A stretch of 64,000 bases of DNA, from positions 1-64,000 of the forward strand of contig JANXYH010000087.1 of the NCBI GenBank assembly GCA_025350145.1, in the 5' to 3' direction. Shown piece after piece: positions 56,879 to 64,000 of the stretch (the first letter of the stretch is position 1; the number at the start of each line of letters is the position of its first letter). This stretch comes from Burkholderiales bacterium (GTDB lineage Bacteria > Pseudomonadota > Gammaproteobacteria > Burkholderiales > Burkholderiaceae_C). The notes below the pieces were generated by a model, which saw only the letters and a list, made by a program, of their open reading frames with translations, did no database searches and was not told where the DNA came from. A program made the position numbers and the translations under genes.

Positions 56879-58270
56879 ATGGCTGCCGTTTTGAAATCTC
56901 CGCTGGCCGATCTGGCCGATCTGGCCGACCTGGCCGATCTGGCCGATCTGGCTGAACCAGCCGCCACCGCTGCCCACGACCACCGCGCACTGCGCTTCCT
57001 GACCGCCGGCAGCGTCGACGACGGCAAGAGCACCCTGATCGGCCGCCTGCTCTACGACAGCCGCGCCATCCTCGCCGACCAGTTGCATCAGCTCGCCGAG
57101 CGCGCTGGCGGCGAGCCCATCGATCTGTCGCTGCTGACCGACGGCCTGGAGGCCGAACGCGAGCAGGGCATCACCATCGACGTGGCCTACCGCTACTTCG
57201 CCACCCGGCGGCGCAAATTCATCATCGCCGACGCCCCGGGCCACGAGCAGTACACCCGCAACATGGTCACGGCTGCGGCCGGCAGCGACGCCGCCGTGGT
57301 GCTGGTCGACATCACCAAGCTGGACTGGGCCAGTGGCGCGCCGGCACTGCTGCCGCAGACCCGCCGCCATGCCCTGCTGGCGCAGCTCTTGCGCGTGCCC
57401 AGCATTGTCTTTGCGGTCAACAAGCTCGATGCCGTGAGCGACCCGCAGGCCGCCTTCGACGCCACCCGGCAGGCGCTCATCGCCTTCGTCGCCGAGGCCG
57501 GCATCGAGGCCCTGGCCGGCATCGTCCCGGTCAGCGCGCTGCGCGGCGACAACGTCGCCTTCGCGCCAGGGGTGGGCGACGCCTGGTCGGATTGGTACCG
57601 GGGGCCGAGCCTGCTGCAGGTGCTCGAAGGCTTGCCGACCGCGCGCGAACAGGTCCAGGGCGCGCTGCTGCTGCCGGTCCAGTACGTGGCCAGGGACGAG
57701 GCCGGCGACGAGGCCCAGGGCAGCGGCCACCAGCCGCGCGTGCTCTGGGGCCGGATCGCCCACGGCCAGGTCCGGGTCGGTGATGCGGTCCAGGTCTTTC
57801 CCAGTGGTGAGCTGGCGCAGGTGGCCCAATTGCGCCGGGCCGGCAGCCCGGTCGCTGGCGCCCAGGCCGGCGAGTCGGCCGGCGTCGTGCTCGACCGCCA
57901 GCTCGACATCTCGCGCGGCGACTGGCTGGCCAGCCCGGGCAGCCTGGTGCCCAGCCTGCGCTTCGAGGCCACCCTGGCCTGGCTGGACACCGAGCCGGCC
58001 GTGCCCGGCCGCAAATACTGGCTGCGCCACGGCAACCGCTGGGTCCAGGGGCGGATCGCCGCCATCGCCCACCGCCTGGACATCCACAGCCTGCAAGCCC
58101 AGGACGCCCAGTCGCTGTCGGTCAACGAGATCGGCCGGGTCGTGATCGAGCTGCAGGCAGCGCTGCCGCTGCAGGCCTATGCCGACAACCGCGTCGGCGG
58201 CGCCCTGATCGTGGTCGATCCGGCCAGCAACCGCACCAGCGGCGCGCTGCTGGTCGGCGCCCGCGCCTGA
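56879..58270 (+). CDS. cysN: Sulfate adenylyltransferase subunit 1 (GTPase)
   Basis: A 463-residue EF-Tu-like GTPase: P-loop GSVDDGKSTLIGRLL, G3 DAPGHEQY, G4 NKLD. GTP hydrolysis drives APS formation by CysD. No APS kinase domain is fused at the C-terminus. The N-terminus carries a run of Leu-Ala-Asp tripeptides (residues 9-26) encoded by a 9-bp tandem repeat; this is not part of the conserved domain. Confidence 0.95.
   Translation: MAAVLKSPLADLADLADLADLADLAEPAATAAHDHRALRFLTAGSVDDGKSTLIGRLLYDSRAILADQLHQLAERAGGEPIDLSLLTDGLEAEREQGITIDVAYRYFATRRRKFIIADAPGHEQYTRNMVTAAAGSDAAVVLVDITKLDWASGAPALLPQTRRHALLAQLLRVPSIVFAVNKLDAVSDPQAAFDATRQALIAFVAEAGIEALAGIVPVSALRGDNVAFAPGVGDAWSDWYRGPSLLQVLEGLPTAREQVQGALLLPVQYVARDEAGDEAQGSGHQPRVLWGRIAHGQVRVGDAVQVFPSGELAQVAQLRRAGSPVAGAQAGESAGVVLDRQLDISRGDWLASPGSLVPSLRFEATLAWLDTEPAVPGRKYWLRHGNRWVQGRIAAIAHRLDIHSLQAQDAQSLSVNEIGRVVIELQAALPLQAYADNRVGGALIVVDPASNRTSGALLVGARA
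56903..56956 (+). repeat. 9-bp tandem repeat at the 5' end of cysN
   Basis: Six units of CTGGCCGAT, the first five nearly exact and the sixth degenerate. The period keeps the reading frame, so changes in copy number would lengthen or shorten an LAD-repeat tail without destroying CysN. Confidence 0.95.
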
Positions 58271-58283
58271 TCGCGCCAGGGCC

Positions 58284-59036
58284 ATGGCCGCCCGGGTGAG
58301 CTTCATCGGTGCCGGCCCGGGCGCCGCCGACCTGATCACGCTGCGCGGCGCGCGCGTGCTCGGCGCCGCCCAGGCGGTGCTGTTCGACGCCCTGACCGAC
58401 CCCGCCCTGCGCGCCATGGCGCCGCAGGCCGAGTGGATCGACGTCGGCAAGCGCGGCTTTGCCCATGCCACTGCGCAGCCGACGATCAACGCCCTGCTGC
58501 TGGCCACCGCCGGCCGCCACAGCCGGGTGGTGCGGCTCAAGGGCGGCGACCCGAGCGTGCTGGGCCGGCTCGAGGAAGAACTGGACACGCTGCTGGCCGC
58601 CGGCATCGACTGCGAGGTCATCCCCGGCGTCACCGCCGCGCTGGCCGCCGCTGCCGACGCGCTGCGACCGCTGACCCGGCGCGGCAGCGGTCGAAGCGTC
58701 AGCCTGACCACGGCGATGACCCAGCTTGGCAGCCTGCACGCCACCCGCAGCGCCGACACCGAGGTGTTCTACATGGCCGGGCGGCAGCTCGGCGCCCTGT
58801 CGGCCAAGCTGCTGCTGGCCGGCTGGCCGGGGCAGACACCGGTCTGCGTGGTCTCGCGTGCCGGCTGGCCGGACCGCCGCGTCAGCAGCCACAGCGTCGC
58901 CAGCCTGGCCGATGCCGGGCCGCTGCACGCCGATCGGCCGGCGGTGGTCACGGTCGGCGCCGGCGGCGCTGCGCTGGCGTCTGCGGGCACGGCCCTGTCC
59001 GCCTCGCCCGCCAAAGCGCCTGCGGCCACCACCTAA
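58284..59036 (+). CDS. cobA: Uroporphyrinogen-III C-methyltransferase
   Basis: A 250-residue SUMT family enzyme with [28 protein letters not shown] and [12 protein letters not shown] motifs. It makes precorrin-2, the siroheme precursor required by CysI, which explains its place in the operon. A CysG-type oxidase/chelatase domain is absent. The C-terminal 20 residues are Ala/Ser-rich. The stop overlaps a TAAAAT hexamer (59035-59040) that could be a -10 element for fdxA. Confidence 0.93.
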   Translation: MAARVSFIGAGPGAADLITLRGARVLGAAQAVLFDALTDPALRAMAPQAEWIDVGKRGFAHATAQPTINALLLATAGRHSRVVRLKGGDPSVLGRLEEELDTLLAAGIDCEVIPGVTAALAAAADALRPLTRRGSGRSVSLTTAMTQLGSLHATRSADTEVFYMAGRQLGALSAKLLLAGWPGQTPVCVVSRAGWPDRRVSSHSVASLADAGPLHADRPAVVTVGAGGAALASAGTALSASPAKAPAATT

Positions 59037-59109
59037 AATCAACCCTCGCCTGGCGGCGCAACCTGCGCTGCCGGGGCCAGAAGAATTCGCCCGAACCACG
59101 AGCCCTGCC

Positions 59110-59433
59110 ATGACCCATGTCGTCACCGAATCCTGCATCCGCTGCAAGTACACCGACTGCGTCGATGTCTGCCCGGTGGACTGCTTCCGTGAAGGCCCGA
59201 ACTTTCTGACCATCGACCCCGACGAGTGCATCGACTGCGCGGTCTGCATCCCGGAGTGCCCTGTCAACGCGATCCTGCCCGAAGAGGACGTGCCGGCGCA
59301 CCAGATCGCCTTCATCAAGCTCAACGCCGATCTCGCCAAGGGCTGGCCCAGCATCACCAAGCGCAAGCCCGCGCCGGTCGATGCCGACGACTGGAAAGAC
59401 GTCAAGGACAAGCTGTCCGAGTTGATCCGCTAG
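59110..59433 (+). CDS. fdxA: 7Fe-type (3Fe-4S/4Fe-4S) ferredoxin
   Basis: A 107-residue ferredoxin. Cys ligands occur at C9, C12 (with C17 as likely third 3Fe-4S ligand), C21 and in a second set C40, C43, C46, C50. The C-terminal extension and [17 protein letters not shown] start are typical of FdxA. It can carry low-potential electrons; with the following reductase it could reduce CysI. It lies 73 bases after cobA. Confidence 0.93.
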   Translation: MTHVVTESCIRCKYTDCVDVCPVDCFREGPNFLTIDPDECIDCAVCIPECPVNAILPEEDVPAHQIAFIKLNADLAKGWPSITKRKPAPVDADDWKDVKDKLSELIR

Positions 59434-59439
59434 GCAGCG

Positions 59440-60525
59440 ATGGCGGCGGCCGAGTCATCAGCTTCGGCCGCCTCGGCCGGGCCAAACACGCTGCGCACCG
59501 ACTGCGTCATCATCGGCGCCGGGCCGGCCGGCCTGTTCGCCGCCTTCGAGCTCGGCCTGCTGGAGCTGGGCTGCCACCTGCTCGACGCCCTGCCCGAGCC
59601 CGGCGGCCAGTGCAGCGCGCTCTACCCCGACAAGCCGATTTACGACATCCCGGCGATTGGCGTGTGCTCGGGCCGCGAGCTGACCCAGCGCCTGCTCGAC
59701 CAGCTCAGGCCGGTGCAGCCGGCCATGCACTTCGGCCAACTGGTCAGCGCCTTGGCGCTCCAGGCCGATGGCCGCTTTGACCTGCGCACCAGCGCCGGGC
59801 TGCGCTTTGACAGCGGCGCGGTGCTGATCGCCGGCGGCGCCGGGGCCTTCCTGCCGCGCAAACCCAAACTCGATGGCCTGGAGCGCTTCGAGGGCAGCCA
59901 GGTGCTGTACCAGTGCGGCGCGCCCGACGCCCTGGCTGGCCAACAGGTGGTGGTGTTGGGCGACGACGAGGCGGCGATCACGGCAGTGCTGGCGCTGGCC
60001 GGCGCAGCGCAGCGCCCGTCGCGCATCACACTGCTGCACCGCCGCGACAGCCTTCGCGGCCCGCCGCCGCTGCTGGCCGAATTCGCGGCCGCACGCGCCG
60101 CCGGCGCGGTCGACTTCGTCGCCGGCCAGGCGCTGGCGCTCAGCGCCACCTCCAGCCGCTTGAACGGCCTGGAGATTGCCGACGCCCAGGGCCGGCCCGC
60201 CCACCTGCCTGCGGACACGCTGCTGGTCCTGCTCGGCCTGAGTCCCAAGCTCGGCCCGATCGCCGACTGGGGGCTGGCGCTGCACAAGCGCCAGCTCAGG
60301 GTCGACACCGGGCAATTCCAGACCAGCCTGGGCGGGGTGTTTGCGGTCGGCGACGTGGTCACGTACCCGGGCAAGAAGAAACTCATCCTGAGCGGCTTCC
60401 ACGAGGCCACGCTGGCCGCGTTCGGGGTTCAGGCCAGGCTGCGGCCTGAAGCGGTGGGCGCGCTGCAATACACCACCACCAGCGCCAACCTGCAGCGCAT
60501 CCTGGGTGTGGCGGCGCCGAGTTAG
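59440..60525 (+). CDS. Ferredoxin-NADP reductase (thioredoxin-reductase-like type)
   Basis: A 361-residue FAD/NAD(P)-binding protein of the YumC-like FNR type. The FAD motif is VIIGAGPAGLFAAFELG; an Ala/Ser-rich N-terminal extension of about 20 residues precedes it. The NADP motif appears as VVVLGDDEAAITAVLAL and the C-terminal FAD contact as GGVFAVGDVVTYPGKKKLI. No CxxC redox pair, so it is not a thioredoxin reductase. It starts six bases after fdxA. Confidence 0.9.
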   Translation: MAAAESSASAASAGPNTLRTDCVIIGAGPAGLFAAFELGLLELGCHLLDALPEPGGQCSALYPDKPIYDIPAIGVCSGRELTQRLLDQLRPVQPAMHFGQLVSALALQADGRFDLRTSAGLRFDSGAVLIAGGAGAFLPRKPKLDGLERFEGSQVLYQCGAPDALAGQQVVVLGDDEAAITAVLALAGAAQRPSRITLLHRRDSLRGPPPLLAEFAAARAAGAVDFVAGQALALSATSSRLNGLEIADAQGRPAHLPADTLLVLLGLSPKLGPIADWGLALHKRQLRVDTGQFQTSLGGVFAVGDVVTYPGKKKLILSGFHEATLAAFGVQARLRPEAVGALQYTTTSANLQRILGVAAPS

Positions 60526-60551
60526 CGGGCCAATCGGGGATAATGCGCACC

Positions 60552-60574
60552 GATGCCGGGCACCGCCCGGCATC
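60552..60574 (+). terminator. Perfect hairpin between the reductase gene and the TPP riboswitch
   Basis: GATGCCGGGC pairs with GCCCGGCATC over ten bases around a three-base loop. No T run follows, so Rho-independent termination is unsure; it may protect or end the upstream mRNA. Confidence 0.45.
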
Positions 60575-60671
60575 ACTTCGCTGGGGGTGTTGGCCGCTGC
60601 GCAGCATGGCAGCCGGTCGACTGAGACAGTCCCTTTGAACCTGACTGAGGTAATCCTCGCGCAGGGAAGCT
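60575..60671 (+). ncRNA. Thiamine pyrophosphate riboswitch (THI element)
   Basis: The conserved parts appear in order: GGGGTG (60583-60588), CTGAGA (60622-60627), CCCTTTGAACCTGA (60632-60645), GGTAAT (60650-60655) and GCGCAGGGAAGC at the end. CTTCGCTG (60576-60583) pairs with CAGGGAAG (60662-60669) in stem P1. TPP binding should lower expression of the TonB-dependent receptor gene that starts 80 bases downstream. Confidence 0.93.
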
Positions 60672-60724
60672 CTCTGACTTGACGCGCCCGCCCCGGGCCG
60701 CGGCCTTTTCCAGTTGGCCTTTCC

Positions 60725-60746
60725 TGCCTTCGTGACTCGAAAGGCA
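60725..60746 (+). promoter_or_regulatory. Hairpin covering the ribosome-binding site of the receptor gene
   Basis: TGCCTT pairs with AAGGCA around a ten-base loop, hiding the AAAGG ribosome-binding site five bases before the ATG. It is a candidate expression platform for translational control by the TPP riboswitch. Confidence 0.45.
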
Positions 60747-60750
60747 CACG

Positions 60751-62877
60751 ATGGCACACCACTCGACCTGCATCGCCCTGGCCGCCCTGGCCAGCCTCAC
60801 CAGCCCTGGCCTGCGCGCCCAGGACGCAGCAACCCAGACCGTCAACGTCACCGGCACCGGCAGCCGCAGCAGCGTCAGCGTCTCCGGTTTTGGCGATGTG
60901 CCGCTGTACCGCGCGCCGTTCTCGGCCACCGTGATCAGCAGCGGCCAATTGGCCGACGCCGGGCTGAACGGCCTGGCCGACCTGACCCACCTCGACGCCG
61001 CCACCACCGACGCCTACAACGCCCCGGGCTACATCGGCCAATTGGCGGTGCGCGGCTACACCCTGGACAACCGCAGCAACTACCGCCGCGACGGCCTGCC
61101 GATCAACGCCGAGACGGCAATCGCCCAGGGCAACAAGGCGGCGCTGGAAATCCTCAAGGGCACCAGCGGCCTGCAGGCCGGCGTCAGCGCCCCGGGCGGG
61201 CTGGTCAACCTGGTGGTCAAGCGGCCGGTGGACCATCTGCGCAGCTTCAACCTGGGCCACGCGCAGGACGGCAGCTACAGCGCCAGCGCCGACCTGAGCC
61301 AGCGCCTCGGCGACGACAAGGCGCTGGGCTGGCGGGTCAACGCCGGCTACACCCGGCTCGACCCGCCGACCCGCGCCAGCCGCGGCCACAGCCAACTGCT
61401 GGCCGGAGCGGCCGACCTGCGCTTGGCCAACGGCGGCCTGCTGCAGGCCGAGTTCGAGTCCAGCCAACAGTCGCAGCCCAGCACCCCGGGCTTCAGCCTG
61501 CTGGGCAATCGCCTGCCCTCGGCCGGCAGCATCGACCCGCGCATCAACCTCAACAACCAAGCCTGGAGCCTGCCGGTGGTGCTGGGCGGGCAGACCGCAT
61601 CGCTGCGCTACAGCCAGGCGCTGTCGGCGACGCTGGACTTGCAGGCCCAGTGGATACGCCAGCGCCTGACCAGCCAGGACCGGATCGCCTTTCCTTTCGG
61701 CTGCACGGCCGAGGCCAACTTCGACCGCTATTGCAGCGACGGCAGCTTCGACCTCTACGACTACCGCAGCGAGAACGAACGCCGGCTGAGCGACGCGCTC
61801 GACCTGTCGCTCAGCGGCCAGGCGCAACTCGCCGGCATGGCCCACCGCTACAGCGCCGGCCTGCTGGTCACGCGCTTCTCGGCCCGCTTCCAGCGCAACG
61901 CCTACAACTTTGTCGGCATCGGCAGGATCGACGGCCTGAGCGTCCTGCCGTCCGATCCGACGCTGAACTTTGAGAGCAGCAACGCCGACCAGCGCAGCAG
62001 CGAATTTCGGCTGCAGGACAGGGTCGCGCTCAACCCGCAGACCAGCCTCTGGGCCGGCCTGCGCCACACCCGGCTGCGGCGCGACAGCGTGCTCACCGAT
62101 GGCAGCCAGGCCACCCGCACCGACCAGGCTTTCACCACCCCCTGGCTGGCGCTGATGCGGGCGCTCAATCCGCAGCAGCAGGTCTACCTCAGTTGGGGCC
62201 AGGGCATCGAGTCCGATGTGGTGCCGAACCGGCCGCAATTTGCCCATCCCGGACAGGTGCTGCCGGCGCTCAAGAGTGCCCAGGTCGAACTCGGCCTGAA
62301 GCACCACAGCCAGGACTGGGACGGCGCGATCGCTGCCTTCGACATCCGCCGCCCTCAGGCCAGCGACATCGGCGCCTGCGACGGCAGCGCCGGCAGTTGC
62401 CGCCATGTCCTGGACGGCAATGCCCGCCACCGCGGGGTCGAGGCCGAAGGCCAATGGCCGCTAGGCGCCCTGACCCTGCGCGCCAGCGCAATGCTGCTGC
62501 GCGCCCGTCGCGAAGGCAGCAACGACCCCGCCGCCAACGGTCTGCGGCCGACCAACGTGCCTGACCACAGCCTGAAGCTGCAAGCCGCCTACGCCGTCGC
62601 AGGCTGGCCTGGCCTGGCGCTGCTGGGCTTCGTCAGCCACGAAGGCCAGCGCATGGTCCTGCCCGACAACTCGGTCGCCACCCCCGGCTGGACCCGGCTG
62701 GACCTGGGCGCCCGCTGGAGCCTCAAGCGCGACGGCCTGGGCCTGGTCTGGCGCGCCGGCATAGACAACCTGGCCAACACCCGCGCCTGGAAGGAAGCGC
62801 CGTTCCAGTTCGGCCACGCCTACCTCTACCCGCTGCAGCCGCGCACGCTGCACGCCTCGGTCCAGGTCGACTATTGA
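60751..62877 (+). CDS. TonB-dependent outer-membrane receptor under TPP control
   Basis: A 708-residue receptor with a signal peptide ending near LRAQ (residue 24), a plug domain (about 45-155, RGYTLDNRSNYRRDGLP and ALEILKGTSGLQAGVSAPGG regions) and a barrel ending VQVDY with the aromatic last residue of outer-membrane proteins. By sequence it looks like a siderophore-type receptor. The TPP riboswitch upstream instead predicts transport of thiamine, its phosphates or a pyrimidine/thiazole precursor. No inner-membrane thiamine transporter or thi gene is adjacent. Confidence 0.88.
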   Translation: MAHHSTCIALAALASLTSPGLRAQDAATQTVNVTGTGSRSSVSVSGFGDVPLYRAPFSATVISSGQLADAGLNGLADLTHLDAATTDAYNAPGYIGQLAVRGYTLDNRSNYRRDGLPINAETAIAQGNKAALEILKGTSGLQAGVSAPGGLVNLVVKRPVDHLRSFNLGHAQDGSYSASADLSQRLGDDKALGWRVNAGYTRLDPPTRASRGHSQLLAGAADLRLANGGLLQAEFESSQQSQPSTPGFSLLGNRLPSAGSIDPRINLNNQAWSLPVVLGGQTASLRYSQALSATLDLQAQWIRQRLTSQDRIAFPFGCTAEANFDRYCSDGSFDLYDYRSENERRLSDALDLSLSGQAQLAGMAHRYSAGLLVTRFSARFQRNAYNFVGIGRIDGLSVLPSDPTLNFESSNADQRSSEFRLQDRVALNPQTSLWAGLRHTRLRRDSVLTDGSQATRTDQAFTTPWLALMRALNPQQQVYLSWGQGIESDVVPNRPQFAHPGQVLPALKSAQVELGLKHHSQDWDGAIAAFDIRRPQASDIGACDGSAGSCRHVLDGNARHRGVEAEGQWPLGALTLRASAMLLRARREGSNDPAANGLRPTNVPDHSLKLQAAYAVAGWPGLALLGFVSHEGQRMVLPDNSVATPGWTRLDLGARWSLKRDGLGLVWRAGIDNLANTRAWKEAPFQFGHAYLYPLQPRTLHASVQVDY

Positions 62878-62973
62878 GCTGGCAATCTCGGCATCGGCAG
62901 ACGGGCGCCACCCTGCAGCGTTCAGGCATAAAGTGGTCTCCACCGGCCCTGCCCATCACCCGTCCCTGGACCC

Positions 62974-63969
62974 ATGAGAAATTCTGAACAGCGATGGCTG
63001 CCTGCCCCGCCGCGCCGCCAGCTCCTTGCCGCCATGGCCGGCCTGCTGCCCTGGGCGGCGCGCGCCCAGGCCGGCTGGCCGAGCCGGGCGATCCGCCTGG
63101 TCGTGCCGTTTGCCCCGGGTGGCAGCTCCGAGATCGTCGCCCGGACGACCGCCCACGAACTGGGCCGGCTGCTGGGCCAGGCCGTCTATGTCGACAACAA
63201 ACCCGGCGGCGCCGGCAATGTGGCGATGCAGGAGGTGGCCCGCGCCGACGACAACCACACCTTGATCCTCGGCCACATCGGCACCTTGGCGGTCAACCCG
63301 TACATCTTCCCCAAGTTGCCCTACGACCCGAACAAGGATTTCAAGCCGATTTCGCTGCTCGCCAAGGTGCCCAGCCTGTACGTGGTCCGGCCCGAGCTGC
63401 CGGTCAAGAGCCTGCGCGAGTTCATCGCCCTGGTGCGCAGCAAGCCGGGCCAGTTGAACTACGGCTCGGCTGGCAACGGCAGCGCCGGGCACCTGGCCTT
63501 CGAGTACCTCAAGCTGGCCTCGAACACCTTCATCCTGCATGTGCCCTACCGCGGCACCGGCCCGCAACTGACCGATCTGCTCGGCGGCCGGCTGGACGCG
63601 GCGGCGGTCGGCGCGCCGGCGGTGATGTCCTTCATCAAGGCCGGCAAGCTGCGCTGCCTGGCGACCGGTTCGGCCCAGCGCATCGCCCAATTGCCGGAGG
63701 TTCCGACGGTCGCCGAGCAGGGCTTTCCCGGCTTTGAGATGACCCAGTGGTACGGCCTGCTCGCCCCTGCCAGCCTGCCTGCGGCCGAGACCGCAACGCT
63801 GGCCAGCGCCACCGCCAGGGCGATGCGCGAACCGGCGGCGATCGAGCGCCTGCATGGCGACGCCGGCCTGCCGGTGGGCAACACCCCGGGCGAATTTGCG
63901 GCCTTCATCGCCCAGGAGCAGGTGCGCTGGAAAGCGGTGATCGCGCGGGCCAAGATCACCCCCGATTGA
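62974..63969 (+). CDS. Bug/TctC-type periplasmic solute-binding protein
   Basis: A 331-residue Bug family receptor. Its signal sequence carries twin arginines (PPRRQLLAAMAGLL) and ends near ARAQA. Motifs are LVVPFAPGGSSEIVARTTA, NKPGGAGN and VPYRGTGPQ. It is an orphan receptor here, with no TctAB permease before the window ends 31 bases later. The 96-base gap before it has no recognised signal. Confidence 0.92.
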   Translation: MRNSEQRWLPAPPRRQLLAAMAGLLPWAARAQAGWPSRAIRLVVPFAPGGSSEIVARTTAHELGRLLGQAVYVDNKPGGAGNVAMQEVARADDNHTLILGHIGTLAVNPYIFPKLPYDPNKDFKPISLLAKVPSLYVVRPELPVKSLREFIALVRSKPGQLNYGSAGNGSAGHLAFEYLKLASNTFILHVPYRGTGPQLTDLLGGRLDAAAVGAPAVMSFIKAGKLRCLATGSAQRIAQLPEVPTVAEQGFPGFEMTQWYGLLAPASLPAAETATLASATARAMREPAAIERLHGDAGLPVGNTPGEFAAFIAQEQVRWKAVIARAKITPD

Positions 63970-64000
63970 GGGCGCCGCGCCGCTGTGACTTGGCGGGCGT

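Noticed and set aside
59458-62454. A 998-codon open frame on the minus strand opposite the reductase and TonB receptor genes
   Set aside because: Its product is Gln/Ala/Arg-rich without domains and would run antisense through two well-supported genes and the TPP riboswitch.

Overview
The window looks like a stretch of chromosome from a high-GC betaproteobacterium of the order Burkholderiales. The evidence is about 70% GC in hand-counted lines, PHB metabolism genes with phasin-type control, two Bug/TctC-type solute receptors, two LivKHMGF-type importers, a DUF934 gene inside the cys operon, and zapA followed by a 6S-type RNA. I see no insertion sequences, integrases, phage genes, CRISPR arrays, tRNA or rRNA genes.

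Layout. 1-2445 (+): the end of a YbgC thioesterase gene, then tolQ, tolR and tolA; tolB and pal do not follow. 2505-7875 (-): iscR-iscS-iscU-iscA-hscB-hscA-fdx, with a good IscR-type operator at 8003-8027. 8147-10315 (-): small phosphatase, 3-hydroxyanthranilate dioxygenase and a DHDPS-like aldolase. 10471-15159 (+): a Liv-type ABC importer with a terminator between the receptor and permease genes. 15200-17332 (-): uvrB. 17523-22542 (+): aminotransferase, PHB depolymerase, RnfB-like ferredoxin, DMT exporter and nth. 22539-28402: vitamin B12 uptake (btuF on +; btuB, btuC, btuD and glpQ on -) with a cobalamin riboswitch ahead of btuB. 28527-29924 (+): ZapB-like coiled coil, zapA, 6S RNA and an EVE protein. 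29954-30979 (-): a PAS protein with a degenerate GGDEF domain.

31160-42836 is a catabolic locus built around a GntR regulator. The minus arm carries a CoA ligase of the ADP-forming type, a Bug receptor, a thiolase-fold protein with a DUF35 partner, a GMC oxidoreductase and an SDR. The plus arm carries gntR, a Rieske oxygenase, an enoyl-CoA hydratase and a 3-hydroxyacyl-CoA dehydrogenase. Palindromic operators lie between the arms. It reads as a CoA-dependent pathway for an unidentified organic acid and is the best candidate here for an undescribed system. 42849-49829 (-) holds nhaD, a 2-hydroxyacid dehydrogenase and a second livKHMGF set.

50120-50680 is the phasin gene phaP; its promoter carries two palindromes that match one upstream of phaZ 31 kb away, so storage and breakdown of PHB probably share a repressor. 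50974-51957 (-) is a patatin-like lipoprotein. 52126-60525 (+) is a sulfate assimilation operon (TauE-type permease, cysI, DUF934, cysH, cysD, cysN, cobA) followed by a ferredoxin and a ferredoxin reductase that could supply electrons to CysI. 60575-62877 is a TPP riboswitch followed by a TonB-dependent receptor, predicting thiamine-regulated uptake across the outer membrane. 62974-63969 is another Bug receptor. All calls come from reading the sequence; no database search was run.
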